Positions 49,890-59,400 of a stretch of DNA of 64,000 nucleotides are shown here, in pieces. The stretch lies in NCBI RefSeq assembly GCF_900230195.1, contig NZ_OCNE01000024.1, forward strand, positions 27,327-91,326. Direction: 5' to 3'. Source of the DNA: Streptomyces zhaozhouensis. Its GTDB lineage: Bacteria > Actinomycetota > Actinomycetes > Streptomycetales > Streptomycetaceae. The notes beneath the pieces were generated by a model. The model had not been told where the DNA came from. It made no database searches and saw only the letters and a program-made list of their open reading frames with translations. Position 1 is the stretch's first letter, and each line of letters opens with the position of its first letter. A program made the translations under genes and the position numbers.

Positions 49890-51287
49890 TCACCTGACGC
49901 GCGGGTGCGGCGAGCCGCGTCTCGCCGTCGCCAGCAGGCCCCGCACGCTGAGTCCGGCACCCAGCAGGACCAGGGCCGCCGCCACCCCCATGCCCAGCGG
50001 TCCGACCAGCGGCAGCGAGATCCCGATCGCGCCGCCCAGCACCCACGACATCTGGAGCGTCGTCTCCGACCTGGCGAACGCCGAGGTGCGCACCACCTCC
50101 GGCACGTCCCGCTGGACCAACGCGTCCAGCGCCAGCTTCCCCAACGCCTGACAGACGCCGGCGGCGGCGCAGACCGCGATCACCGTCACCGCCAGATAGC
50201 TGACGGTCGCGGTGACGGTGGTGCCGACCGCGACCACCAGCACGGCCAGCAGGATCAGCTCGGGGGAACGTTCCCGCAGCCAGTTGCCCAGGACGTTGCC
50301 CAGCCCGTTGCCGACGCCGGCGGCGACACCCACCAGGCCGAGGGAGAGCGCGGCGCTCAGCCCCGGCAGCGGCTCGCCGCGCAGCAGGAACGCCATGAAG
50401 AAGAGGAGGAAGCCGGAGAGCGCCCGCAGCGCGGCGTTCGCCACCAGCGCCTTCAGCACCGGGGAGTCCCCGACCCTGGGCAGGAACCCCCTGCGCCGGC
50501 CCTCGTCCCCGCCCTGACCGGAGCGCACCTGCGCCAACTCGGCCAGGTGCGCGGTCCGCTCGCCCTTCGCCAGGTCGACGCGGCCGGGCAGCCGGAACGA
50601 CATCAGCGCGCCGACGACCGTGATCGCGCAGGCGGCGTAGAGCGGCCAGCGCTCGCCGATCGCGTTGAGCGCCAGCCCGACGGGCGCCATCGCGCCGGCC
50701 GACAGCAGGCCGGTGAGCGTGATCCGGGCGTTCGCCTTCACCAGCGAGATCCGCGGCGGCAGCAGCCGGGGCACCACCGCCGCCCGCACGATGTTGTACG
50801 CCTTCGAACAGACCATCACGCCGAGCGCCGCCGGATACAGCTCAAGCCCGCCCGTCACCACGGCGCTCGCGATGACCAGCGCCAACATGCCGCGCGCCAG
50901 CAGCGCGCCGGCCATCGCCGCGCGCCTGCCGTGCGGCACCCGGTCCAGCAGCGGCCCGATCACCGGCGCCAGCAGGATGAACGGGGCCATGGTGACGGCC
51001 AGATAGAGCGCGACCCGGCCGCGTGCCTCGTCGGTCGGGACGGAGAAGAAGATGGTGGAGGCCAGCGCGAAGGTGATCAGCATGTCGCCGGCGGAGTGCA
51101 CGGCGTGCAGCTCGATCAGCTTCGCCATGCCGGACTCGCCCGCGCCGTGCGCGTGCGTCACGCGGCGCACCCGGCGCGTGACGAGGCGCGGGGGCGCCAG
51201 GAACGCGCGCCCCAGCGCCCGGCCGGTGCGCACGATCGCTCCGGCCCGGTGTTCGGTCCCCGAGTCCAACTGGCCGCCGGCAGTCAC
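49890..51287 (-). CDS. MFS transporter of unknown substrate
   Basis: The 465-residue protein has about 12 membrane helices after a 55-residue basic cytoplasmic tail. It starts with GTG at 51287 (VTAGGQLDSGTEHRAGAIV). Recognisable stretches are LIELHAVHSAGDMLITFALA and ALGKLALDALVQRDVPEVV. The family is a conserved actinobacterial MFS group. A TACGCT hexamer six bases before the start and no ribosome-binding site suggest a leaderless mRNA. It lies directly upstream of the DUF2771 gene. Confidence 0.85.
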   Translation of the reverse strand: MTAGGQLDSGTEHRAGAIVRTGRALGRAFLAPPRLVTRRVRRVTHAHGAGESGMAKLIELHAVHSAGDMLITFALASTIFFSVPTDEARGRVALYLAVTMAPFILLAPVIGPLLDRVPHGRRAAMAGALLARGMLALVIASAVVTGGLELYPAALGVMVCSKAYNIVRAAVVPRLLPPRISLVKANARITLTGLLSAGAMAPVGLALNAIGERWPLYAACAITVVGALMSFRLPGRVDLAKGERTAHLAELAQVRSGQGGDEGRRRGFLPRVGDSPVLKALVANAALRALSGFLLFFMAFLLRGEPLPGLSAALSLGLVGVAAGVGNGLGNVLGNWLRERSPELILLAVLVVAVGTTVTATVSYLAVTVIAVCAAAGVCQALGKLALDALVQRDVPEVVRTSAFARSETTLQMSWVLGGAIGISLPLVGPLGMGVAAALVLLGAGLSVRGLLATARRGSPHPRVR

Positions 51288-51858
51288 AGCGCAAGCGTAA
51301 GGCCCTCCGGGCGGGGGTTGGCCGACTACTCACGTGCGTGGCTTGAGTGGGTTGTCGTCCTCGGCCCGGCGTGTGGTTGCTCGCGCAGTTCCCCGCGCCC
51401 CTGTACTGGTGGTGGGCGGCTTGGGGGCGCGGGTGTGCGGGCGACCATGGTGCGGTGCTGGCCGGGTGGGTTGTCGTCCTCGGCTCGGTGTGTGGTTGCT
51501 CGCGCAGTTCCCCGCGCCCCTTCCACGCCGGTGGGCGGCTTGGGGGCGCGGGGAACTGCGCGGTGCGTTCGTGGCGGCGTGCAGACGACCACGGTGCCGC
51601 ACCGGCCAGGTGGGTTGTCGGCCTCACCCCGGTGCGTTCGTGGCGGCGTGCAGACGACCACGGTGCCGCACCGGCCAGGTGGGTTGTCGGCCTCCGCACC
51701 AGAACCCGTGCGCGTCGCGTCCACCCCGTGCGATAGCGTGGCCGACGGCGCGCCTGGCCTCGATGAGTGCGACGTCGCAGCGGTCCCGGTGTCCGCTCCG
51801 TCGGCTTCCTTCGCCCAGCGAGGCGCCCGCCTCGATCAACGCGGTAGGAGAGTTGCCT
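51288..51858. repeat. 571-bp gap with several dispersed-repeat copies and a 69-bp tandem duplication
   Basis: The gap between the MFS gene and DUF3027 holds at least three CGCAGTTCCCCGCGCCCC-type cores (about 51375, 51500 and, inverted, 51550). Next comes a 69-base unit in two tandem copies (51562-51630 and 51631-51694). Near 51720-51740 the sequence leaves the repeat. No credible gene is seen on either strand, and all frames across it read as low-complexity. Confidence 0.75.
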
Positions 51859-52641
51859 GTGAGTGCTGGGATGCGAAGCCGGACGCCCGACCGGCTGTGC
51901 GCCGAAGCGGTGGAGCTGGCCCGCGACGCGGCCGCGCAGGCGGCCCACCCGCACCCGCTCGGCGAACACCTGGGGATGGTCGCCGAGGGAGAGCGGCTGG
52001 TCACCCACTTCTTCGCCAGCGAGATGCCCGGCTACGCGGGCTGGCGTTGGGGCGTCACCGTCGCGCGTGCCTCCCGCGCCCGCTACGCCACGGTCGACGA
52101 GGTGGCGCTCACCCCGGGGCCCGGGGCGCTGCTCGCGCCGGACTGGGTGCCGTGGAGCGAGCGGCTCCGCCCGGGCGACCTCGGCCCCGGCGACCTGTTG
52201 CCGGCCGAGGGCGACGACCCCCGTCTGGAGCCTGGCTTCGGCGCGGGCGACCCCGTGTCGGTCGACGACGACGAGGACGGCGAGCGACCCGAGCGCGGCA
52301 CCGTGCGCGACGTCGCGGGCGAACTGGGCCTTGGCCGCAGCCGGGTGCTCTCCCTCCAGGGGCTGCGGGAGGCCGCCGACCGCTGGGACGAGGAGTTCGG
52401 CGCGGCCACCCAGATGGCGCAGGCCGCGCCCGCCTCGTGCGTCAGCTGCGGCTTTCTCCTCCCGCTGGCCGGCAGCCTGCGGCAGGCGTTCGGGGTCTGC
52501 GGCAACGAGTTCGCGCCGGCCGACGGCCGCGTGGTCTCCCTCGCCTACGGCTGCGGCGCGCACTCGGAGGCCGCCGAGGCGCCCAAGCACCAGGCGCCGC
52601 CGCCTCCGGTGATCGACGAGATGGGCGCCGACCCGCTGTAG
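51859..52641 (+). CDS. DUF3027-family protein
   Basis: The 260-residue protein matches DUF3027: LGEHLGMVAEGERLVTHFFA, GYAGWRWGVTVARASRARYA, WVPWSERLRPGDLGPGDLLP, and a C-terminal zinc-like CVSCGFLLPLAGSLRQAFGV, then CGNEF and YGCGAHSE. Its cysteines could bind zinc. Function is unknown. The GTG at 51859 follows AGGAGAG with a seven-base spacer. It is convergent with the TauE permease, with short GTTGGAGTC repeats in the 55-base gap. Confidence 0.87.
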   Translation: MSAGMRSRTPDRLCAEAVELARDAAAQAAHPHPLGEHLGMVAEGERLVTHFFASEMPGYAGWRWGVTVARASRARYATVDEVALTPGPGALLAPDWVPWSERLRPGDLGPGDLLPAEGDDPRLEPGFGAGDPVSVDDDEDGERPERGTVRDVAGELGLGRSRVLSLQGLREAADRWDEEFGAATQMAQAAPASCVSCGFLLPLAGSLRQAFGVCGNEFAPADGRVVSLAYGCGAHSEAAEAPKHQAPPPPVIDEMGADPL

Positions 52642-52696
52642 CGCACGCGTACCAGGCGGCCCCGTCGTTGGAGTCGTTCGGAGTCGTTGGAGTCGG

Positions 52697-53416
52697 TCAG
52701 AGGAGGGCGCGTAGCACCAGGCTCACGCCGGCCAGCGCCACCACGGCCAGCAGCAGCCTCCGCAGCGCGCCCGCGTCGATCCGCCGTCGCAGCACGCGGC
52801 CGAGCAGAAAGCCGGACACCACCAGCGGCGTCGCCGCCAGCCCGTAGCCGACCTGACGCCCGTCCAACTCGCCGGCCACCAGCAGCGCGCCCAGCGAGAT
52901 CGCGCCGCCCAGCAGGAAGAACGCCGCCAGCGTCGCCCGCACCCGCGCCGGCGGCTCGTGCTGGTAGAGCAGCGCCACCGGCGGGCCCCCGATCGACGTC
53001 GCCGTGCCCGTCACCCCCGCCAGCAGCCCGACCGTCGTCAGGGACCACGGGCCGATCGCCACCCGCATCCGCCACAGCGAGGCGGCGACCGCGAGCAGCA
53101 CCATCACCCCCACCACCCCGGCCAGCGCGCCCGGGTCCAGCCGCGCGACCAGCCACGCGCCGAGCAGCGACCCCGGCACCCGCGCCGGAAGCGCCCACGC
53201 CAACCCGCGCCAGTCCACGTCCCGCCACTCGCTGACCATCCCCAACGAGGGCAGCACCAGCGAGGTGATCAGCAGGCCGCCCGGCAGCAGCGAGGGTTCT
53301 ACCAGGGCCAGCGTCGGCGCGGCCAGCAGCCCGAGGCCCAGGCCGATGCCGCTCTGGAGGGTGGAGCCGGCGAACACCGCGCAGCCCATCAGGAACAGGG
53401 TGGATATGTCGGTCAC
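52697..53416 (-). CDS. TauE/SafE-family (DUF81) membrane permease
   Basis: The 239-residue protein has about seven to eight hydrophobic segments and the two-fold repeat of TauE/SafE proteins (GSTLQSGIGLGLGLLAAPTL; GLLAGVTGTATSIGGPPVAL). Members export sulfite or organosulfonates; this one's substrate is unknown. The start is GTG at 53416 (VTDISTLFLMGCAVFAGS). The upstream extension of this frame is only the antisense of the divergent gene. Confidence 0.88.
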   Translation of the reverse strand: MTDISTLFLMGCAVFAGSTLQSGIGLGLGLLAAPTLALVEPSLLPGGLLITSLVLPSLGMVSEWRDVDWRGLAWALPARVPGSLLGAWLVARLDPGALAGVVGVMVLLAVAASLWRMRVAIGPWSLTTVGLLAGVTGTATSIGGPPVALLYQHEPPARVRATLAAFFLLGGAISLGALLVAGELDGRQVGYGLAATPLVVSGFLLGRVLRRRIDAGALRRLLLAVVALAGVSLVLRALL

Positions 53417-53530
53417 AGGACCCCGAACGTAGCACCCGCCACCGACAGCGCGTCCGGCGCCCGGCCTCCGCGCCGGCGGACAAGCGGCCCGGGGGCCCGT
53501 CGTCAGTGGACGGCGATAGTGTCTGGCGTT

Positions 53531-56500
53531 GTGACCACCGACCACGCGTATGACCCGTACTCCGGACTGCCCGACCCGTTCGACACCGAGCGGCTCCGGC
53601 GGCGTGTGCTGCGCGCCTGGCGGGACTCGCCGGCCAGGTTCCGGGAGGACGCCAACGCCGAGGAGGACCTCGCGCGCGGCGGTTACCGCGACCGGCTGGT
53701 CGTCGAGTTGGCGCAGAACGCGGCGGACGCGGCGCAACGCGCCGGCCAGCCGGGACGGTTGCTGCTGACCCTGCGCGACGGGGTGCTCTCGGCGGCGAAC
53801 ACGGGCACCCCGGTGGACGCCGCCGGCGTCGAGTCGCTGTCCACGCTGCGCGCCTCGGCGAAGCGCGGCGGTTCCGGCGTCGGCCGGTTCGGCGTCGGGT
53901 TCGCCGCCACGCTCGCGGTCACGGACCGCCCGGAGATCGCGGGGGAGGCCGGCGGGGTGCGCTGGTCGCTCGGCGAGGCGGCCGAGATGGCGCGCGAGAT
54001 CGGGGAGGAGCTGCCGGAGCTCCAGGCCGAGTTGGACCGCAGGGCGGGGGAGCGGCACGCCGTTCCGCTGCTGCGGCTGCCGTTGCCGCTGGCCGAGTTC
54101 GACCTGCCCGAGGGGTTCGACACGGTCGTCACCATGCCACTGCGCGACGCGGCGGCCGAGGACCTCGCCGACCGGCTGCTGGCGGCCGTCGACGACACGC
54201 TGCTGCTGTCGCTGCCAGATCTCGTCGAGGTCGTGCTGGACACCCCGTCGGGTAAACGCGCGCTGACCCGCAGGCAGTTCGGCCCCTACACGCAGATCAC
54301 CGAGGAGCCGGGGCCGGCCGGCAGCGCGGTGCGCTCCACCCGTTGGCGGGTGGCCACGCAGTCCGGCGAGGCGGACGAGGCGCTGCTGGCGGACCGTCCC
54401 CTGGAGGAGCGGGAGCGTCGTCACTGGTCGCTGACCTGGGCGGTGCCGGTGGACGCCGAGGGCGCGCCGTCCCCGCCGACGAGCGCGGCCGTGCTGCACG
54501 CGCCCACGCCGACCGACGACACGCTGGGTCTGCCGGCGCTGCTGATCGGCAGCTTCCCGCTGGAGCCGACGCGGCGCCACGTGGCGGACGGCCCGCTCAC
54601 CGACTTCCTGCTGGCGCGGGCCGCCGAGGGGTACGCGGCGCTGCTGGCCGACTGGCGGCCGGTGACCCCGGAGATCCTGTCGCTGGTGCCGGGGCCGCTG
54701 GGCCGGGGCGAGTTGGACGGCAGGCTGCGGGAGCTGGTGCTCGACCTGCTGCCGGGGACCGCGTTCCTGCCGAGCGCGGCGGCCGGCGCCGCCCCGCCGG
54801 AGCCCGTCGAGCCGGCCGGGTCCGGCGAGGAGGACGCCGAGCAGGGGCCGCCGGCGGCGCTGCGTCCCACCGAGGCGGAGCTGGTGGAGCGGGCGGGCGT
54901 CGACACGGTCGCCGTGCTCTCCGAGCTGTTCCCGGGGCTGCTGCCCGCCGGGCTCGAACGCCGTGCCGAGCTGCGGGTGTTGGAGGTCGAGCGGGTCTCG
55001 CTCGGCGAGATCATCGAGCGGCTGGCCGGCGTGGACCGCCCGCCCGGCTGGTGGTGGCGGCTGTACGAGTCGCTGCTGGGCGTCGATCCCGACCTGCTCA
55101 CCGGCCTTCCGGTGCCGCTCGCCGACGGCAGGACGACCGTCGGGCCGCTGCGGGTGCTGCTGCCGTCGGCCGGCACCGAGCCGGCGGAGTTGGGGCGCCT
55201 GGGGCTGAAGGTGGCCCACCCGGAGGCGGCGCACCCGCTGCTGGAGAAGCTGGGCGCCGCGCCCGCCACGCCCCGCGCGGTGCTGGACACCCCGCAGGTG
55301 CGGCACGCGGTGGCGGCCTCGGCCGACCTGGAGATCTGGGACGAGGACGCCCCGCCGGCCGCCGAGCTGGCCGGCACGGTGCTGGCCCTGGTCCGCGAGG
55401 CGGACCTCGGGCCCGGCGACGAGCCGTGGCTGGCGGCGCTGGCGCTGCCGGACGAGACGGGCGAGCTGACGCCGGCCGGCGAGCTGGTGCTGCCGGACAG
55501 CCCGTTCCAACAGGTCATCAGGCCCGACGAGTTGACGGCCTGCGACGCCGACCTGGTCGAGGAGTGGGGCGAACGCGTGCTGACCGCCGTCGGCGTGCAG
55601 GCGGACTTCGTGCTGGTCCGCGCCGCCGACGTGGTGCTGGACCCGGACGAGCTGGAGCCGCGCGACGGCTCCTACGCGGAGCCCGACGACGTCGGCCTGC
55701 TGGACTCGGTCGACGTCTGGTGCGAGGACGTGCTGGACGCGCTGCCGGACGCCGCGCTGCCGCCGGTCGCCGCCGAGGTGGTCGCGGTGCGGGACCTGGA
55801 GCTGGTGGACGACGAGCGCTGGCCGAGGGTACTGGAGCTGCTGGGCCGTTCCCCGCTGCGCGAGGCGCTGACCGCCAGGGTGCGGGTGCGGATGCCGGAC
55901 GGCACGGTGGAGACCGCCCGTTCCTACACCGCGTGGTGGCTGCGCGGCGCGCCGGTGCTGGACGGCCGGCGGCCCGCCGGGCTGCGCTCGGCTGACGGGG
56001 ACCCGCTGCTGGCCGGGCTCTACGAGGACGCGGACACCGCGCGGGCCGACGAGGAGGTGCTGCGCGCGCTGGGCGTGCGGACCACGGCCGCCGCGCTGCT
56101 GGCCGAGCCGGGCGGCGCCGCCGAGTTGCTGTCCCGGCTGGGAGACCCGGAGCTCCCGGTCTCCGCCTGGCAGTTGCACGGGCTCTACGGGCTGCTGGCC
56201 GACCTGGACCCGGAGGCGGTCACCCTGCCGGACACGCTGCGCGCGGTGGTCGACGGCGAGGTGCGGGTGGTGCACGCGGGCGAGGCGCTGGTCGCCGACG
56301 CCCCCGACCTGCTGCCGCTGGCGGGCGGCCGGCCGCTGCTGCCGGTGCCGCCGGAGGCGGCGGCGGAGCTGGCAGCCGTGCTCGACGTGCGGCTGCTGTC
56401 CGCCGCGCTGCCGGCCGAGCCGCCGGCGGGCGGGGTGGTGCGCGAGGTGCCGGCCAGCGCACGGGAGTTGCTGGGGGACGGCGCTCCGACCGAGTACCAC

Positions 56501-56707
56501 GAGCACGAGGACGGCCTGGTGATCGACGGCGAGGAGGTGGACTGGCGGCTCACCCCGGCCGGCGAGCTGCACGCCGCCACCTTCGAGGGGCTGGCCGCCG
56601 GCCTGGCCTGGTCCACCGGGCAGTGGCCGCGCCGTTTCGAGCTGGCCGCGCTGCTGGAGGACCCGGACCGCGCGGGCGAGCTGGAGACGGCCCGATGGTT
56701 CGACTGA
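53531..56707 (+). CDS. Sacsin-like protein with N-terminal GHKL ATPase domain
   Basis: The 1058-residue protein opens with a Hsp90/histidine-kinase-like ATP site: the N-box ELAQNAADAAQ (about 59-69), a DG-turn LRDGVLSAANTG (about 82-93), and the lid GSGVGRFGVGFAATLAV (about 114-130). This matches the sacsin N-terminal repeat. The remaining 800 residues are leucine/alanine-rich and helical, with no other recognised domain. The GTG at 53531 lies eight bases after a TAGTGT hexamer. Its last 13 bases overlap the next gene. It may be an ATP-driven chaperone-like protein, but its partner is unknown. Confidence 0.8.
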   Translation: MTTDHAYDPYSGLPDPFDTERLRRRVLRAWRDSPARFREDANAEEDLARGGYRDRLVVELAQNAADAAQRAGQPGRLLLTLRDGVLSAANTGTPVDAAGVESLSTLRASAKRGGSGVGRFGVGFAATLAVTDRPEIAGEAGGVRWSLGEAAEMAREIGEELPELQAELDRRAGERHAVPLLRLPLPLAEFDLPEGFDTVVTMPLRDAAAEDLADRLLAAVDDTLLLSLPDLVEVVLDTPSGKRALTRRQFGPYTQITEEPGPAGSAVRSTRWRVATQSGEADEALLADRPLEERERRHWSLTWAVPVDAEGAPSPPTSAAVLHAPTPTDDTLGLPALLIGSFPLEPTRRHVADGPLTDFLLARAAEGYAALLADWRPVTPEILSLVPGPLGRGELDGRLRELVLDLLPGTAFLPSAAAGAAPPEPVEPAGSGEEDAEQGPPAALRPTEAELVERAGVDTVAVLSELFPGLLPAGLERRAELRVLEVERVSLGEIIERLAGVDRPPGWWWRLYESLLGVDPDLLTGLPVPLADGRTTVGPLRVLLPSAGTEPAELGRLGLKVAHPEAAHPLLEKLGAAPATPRAVLDTPQVRHAVAASADLEIWDEDAPPAAELAGTVLALVREADLGPGDEPWLAALALPDETGELTPAGELVLPDSPFQQVIRPDELTACDADLVEEWGERVLTAVGVQADFVLVRAADVVLDPDELEPRDGSYAEPDDVGLLDSVDVWCEDVLDALPDAALPPVAAEVVAVRDLELVDDERWPRVLELLGRSPLREALTARVRVRMPDGTVETARSYTAWWLRGAPVLDGRRPAGLRSADGDPLLAGLYEDADTARADEEVLRALGVRTTAAALLAEPGGAAELLSRLGDPELPVSAWQLHGLYGLLADLDPEAVTLPDTLRAVVDGEVRVVHAGEALVADAPDLLPLAGGRPLLPVPPEAAAELAAVLDVRLLSAALPAEPPAGGVVREVPASARELLGDGAPTEYHEHEDGLVIDGEEVDWRLTPAGELHAATFEGLAAGLAWSTGQWPRRFELAALLEDPDRAGELETARWFD

Positions 56708-57579
56708 CGGCCGGCGCCCGCGGCCGGACGGGGGCGCTTCTCGCCGGCTCGCTGCTGCTACTGGCCGGCTGCTCGTCGTCCTCGGACGAGCCCGTGCCCC
56801 CGGAGTCCGAAACCGAGGGGACGTCCTCGGAGTCCCCGGAGTCCGAGACTGCCGACGGCTCGTCGTCGGAGCGCGCCGCCGACTGGTGGCGGCCGGAGGC
56901 CGGGCTGGACTGGCAGTGGCAGCTGACCGGCCCGCTCGACCTCGAACTGCCCGTCCCCGTCTACGACATCGACGCCTTCGAGAGCGGCGCCGACGACGTC
57001 GCCGCGCTCCACGACCGCGACGTGCGGGTCATCTGCTACGTCAACGCCGGCGCCTGGGAGGACTTCCGCCCCGACGCCGACGCCTTCCCCGAGGAGCTGC
57101 TGGGCGAGGGGAACGGCTGGCCCGGCGAACGCTGGCTCGACATCCGCGCGTTGGACGTCCTCGGGCCGCTGCTCGCCGAGCGCTTCGACCTCTGCGTCGA
57201 GAAGGGCTTCGACGCCGTCGAGCCCGACCTGCTCGACGGCTACCAGAACGAGACGGGCTTCCCGCTGACGGCCGACGACCAGCTGGCGTTCAACCGCATG
57301 GTCGCCGAGCTGGCCCACGAGCGCGGGCTGGCCGTCGGTCTGAAGAACGACCTCGACCAGATCCCCGAGCTGGTCGACGAGTTCGACTTCGCGGTCAACG
57401 AGGAGTGCGCGGCGCACGACGAGTGCGAGCTGCTCACCCCGTTCATCGAGGCCGACAAGCCGGTCTTCCACGTCGAGTACGAGCTGGCCGCCGAGGAGTT
57501 CTGCCCGGACACCACCCGGCTCGGGCTCAGCTCCCTCGCCAAGAACTGGGACCTGGACGCCTGGCGCGAGACCTGCTGA
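56695..57579 (+). CDS. GH114-family lipoprotein (endo-alpha-1,4-polygalactosaminidase-like)
   Basis: The 294-residue lipoprotein has lipobox LLAGC (Cys25), a Ser/Glu-rich linker to about 62, then a GH114 (TM1410-like) barrel: DWQWQLTGPLDLELPVPVYD, VRVICYVNAGAWEDFRPDAD, GFDAVEPDLLDGY (catalytic acid candidate), LAVGLKNDLDQIPELV and EECAAHDECELLTPFIE. GH114 enzymes cleave alpha-1,4-galactosaminidic bonds. The ATG at 56695 overlaps the end of the sacsin-like gene, so the two are translationally linked, an unusual pairing. Confidence 0.86.
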   Translation: MVRLTAGARGRTGALLAGSLLLLAGCSSSSDEPVPPESETEGTSSESPESETADGSSSERAADWWRPEAGLDWQWQLTGPLDLELPVPVYDIDAFESGADDVAALHDRDVRVICYVNAGAWEDFRPDADAFPEELLGEGNGWPGERWLDIRALDVLGPLLAERFDLCVEKGFDAVEPDLLDGYQNETGFPLTADDQLAFNRMVAELAHERGLAVGLKNDLDQIPELVDEFDFAVNEECAAHDECELLTPFIEADKPVFHVEYELAAEEFCPDTTRLGLSSLAKNWDLDAWRETC

Positions 57580-57612
57580 CGGCGCGCGGCGCGCCGGGAC
57601 CGGCGGCCCGCG

Positions 57613-58590
57613 TCACCCCTCGTCGGCCTCCAGCCGGCCCAGGGCCGTGACCGCGGCGGTCGCCGCCCGCGCGATCAACGCGTCGTCGCGCTCGGCGTCC
57701 TCCTCGTCGCGGCTGGAGAGCACCGCCAGCACGATCGGATCGCCGCCGTCGTCCGGCCAGACCACGGCGATGTTGTTGCGCCCGCCGTAGCCGGCGCTGC
57801 CGCTCTTGTCCGCCACCGTCCACTCGGCCGGCAGGCCGGCCCGCACCAGGGTGCCGCCCGTGGTGTTGGTCTCCATCCACTGCCGCAGCAGATGGCGTTC
57901 CCGCTCGCCCAGCGCGTCCGCCAACAGCAGCGCCCGCAGGTCCTCGGCCATCGCGCGGGGGGTGCTGGTGTCGCGGGTGTCGCCGGGCGTCGCCTCGTTC
58001 AGCTCCGGCTCGTACCGCGACACCTCCGTGGTGTCGTCGCCCATCTCCCGCAGCGCCTCCTGGAGGCCGGCGGGGCCGCCGACGGCCTCCAGCAGCAGGT
58101 TGGCCGCCGTGTTGTCGCTGTACCAGAGGGTGGCGGCGCTCAGCTGGCTCAGGCTCATCCCGGAGTCGACGAAGTTCTCCGTCACCGGCGAGTAGTCGAC
58201 CAGCTCGTCCTCCGTGTAGTCGACCACCTCCTCGACGCCGGCCGTCCCGTACTCGTCGAGCACCGCGCCGACCAGCAGCGCCTTGAACGCGGAGGCGTAC
58301 GCGAACCGTTCCCCGTCCCGGTGGGCGACCTCCGCCCCCGTGCCGGTGTCCAGGGCGTACACCCCGAGCCGCGCGTCGAACTCGCCCTCCAGCGCCTCGA
58401 ACTCCGCGGCCGCCTCGGCCAACGCGGCCTCGCCCGGCGCCTCGTCCTGGCGCGCGTCGGCCGTCGCCGACCCGGCCGCCGGCTCGTCGTCCTCCGTCCC
58501 GCACGCGGCGAGCGTGCCCAGCAGGCCCAGCGCCGCGACCCCGGCGACCACGACCCGCCCGGGGCGTCCTTCGCGAACCGACAGCCTCAT
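57613..58590 (-). CDS. Class A beta-lactamase lipoprotein
   Basis: The 325-residue protein has a signal with lipobox LAAC (Cys30), then the class A penicillinase fold. The active-site SxxK is Ser100-Lys103 (SAFK), the SDN loop is at 158-160, the omega-loop ExxxN is E194-N198 (YEPELNEA), and KSG at 262-264 replaces the usual KTG. All catalytic residues are present. Linkage of a beta-lactamase to the GH114 gene is convergent and probably fortuitous. The ATG at 58590 starts MRLSVREGRPGRV. Confidence 0.92.
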   Translation of the reverse strand: MRLSVREGRPGRVVVAGVAALGLLGTLAACGTEDDEPAAGSATADARQDEAPGEAALAEAAAEFEALEGEFDARLGVYALDTGTGAEVAHRDGERFAYASAFKALLVGAVLDEYGTAGVEEVVDYTEDELVDYSPVTENFVDSGMSLSQLSAATLWYSDNTAANLLLEAVGGPAGLQEALREMGDDTTEVSRYEPELNEATPGDTRDTSTPRAMAEDLRALLLADALGERERHLLRQWMETNTTGGTLVRAGLPAEWTVADKSGSAGYGGRNNIAVVWPDDGGDPIVLAVLSSRDEEDAERDDALIARAATAAVTALGRLEADEG

Positions 58591-58750
58591 CCGTTCCCTC
58601 CCAGTTTCCGCGTGAGCGGCCCGCCCCCCGGTCCCCCGCCGGCGGCGGCGCGTTGATCTCTCCTCACCGTACCTTCGACCTGCGACAACCCACGGCCCCG
58701 GGCGCGTGGGGCGCCCGGGGCCGGCTAGTACAGGGGGTTCCGCGTGGCGG

Positions 58751-58939
58751 TCAGGACCGCTTGAGGGTCCCGAGCCAGGTGGTGAGTTGGGTGCGGGGGA
58801 AGTGGAGGTGAGGGGCGTCGGGGGTTTTGCTGTCGCGGATGGCGATGGTGTCGTCCGCCAGCTCGGCGATCTGCACGCACTCGCCGCCCGCGTCGCTGTA
58901 GGAGGAGGTCCGCCAGGGGGTCCGGGGCGATCCGTTCAT
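58751..58939 (-). CDS. DUF397-family small protein
   Basis: The 62-residue protein has the DUF397 core: WRTSSYSDAGGECVQIAELA, DDTIAIRDSKTP and FPRTQLTTWL. Such proteins are usually encoded right after an XRE-DUF5753 regulator and act with it, as in the WhiJ-type pairs. Here the upstream partner is a broken gene. The ATG at 58939 is preceded by an in-frame GTG at 58942. It may therefore be a leftover without its partner. Confidence 0.85.
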   Translation of the reverse strand: MNGSPRTPWRTSSYSDAGGECVQIAELADDTIAIRDSKTPDAPHLHFPRTQLTTWLGTLKRS

Positions 58940-58951
58940 CACAGGGGTGCC

Positions 58952-59400
58952 TTATCCAGGTTGCTCGGCAAGGGCCTTGGCGAGCAGCTCCGTGGAATCC
59001 TCCGGCGAGAGTGCCATCTGGCTCAGATCGTCGAACATCGCGACCAACGTCGCCACATCGCCTTCGTCGCTGATCGTATAGCCGCCCAACGGACTGTCGA
59101 AGCATCCCAACGGAGGGTCCTGCGAGGGGTCCTCGAAGTGCAGTGTCAGGAAGTTGCTCGTCGTCCCACCGAAGCCACTGCGGTCGGTGGGCAGCACCTG
59201 GAGCGTGACGTTCTCCTTCATGGAGAACTCGTGCAGCTTGGCCAGCTGCTGCTTGAACACCTGCGGACCGCCGACCGCCAGGCCGAGAGTGGTCTCCGGG
59301 ATCACCGCGTGCAGCCGCAGCGGCCGGTCGTCTCGGCGAAGCGGCTCCACTGACGGGCGACCGCCGACCCGCGACGGCCGCCACCCCCCACGGCGTGGAC
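58952..59400 (-). pseudogene. DUF5753 regulator remnant, N-terminus lost and frameshifted
   Basis: A frame of 132 residues (58952-59350) encodes the end of a DUF5753 protein: PLRRDDRPLRLHAVIPETTL, GGPQVFKQQLAKLHEFSMKE, NVTLQVLPTDR. The XRE helix-turn-helix that should precede it is missing. Directly upstream the expected VARQ (gtc gcc cgt cag) is in another frame, so a small indel near 59346-59350 separates the parts. Further upstream (59351-59437) no HTH is seen before the next gene ends. The intact homologue of this architecture is at 31.9 kb. Confidence 0.8.

Noticed and set aside
53417..56572. N-terminal extension of the TauE/SafE frame to over 1200 residues
   Set aside because: The extension is antisense to the sacsin-like gene; the permease starts naturally at the GTG at 53416.
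57613..58590. Acquired antibiotic-resistance island
   Set aside because: The beta-lactamase has the same base composition as its neighbours and no flanking mobile element. Chromosomal class A enzymes are usual in streptomycetes.
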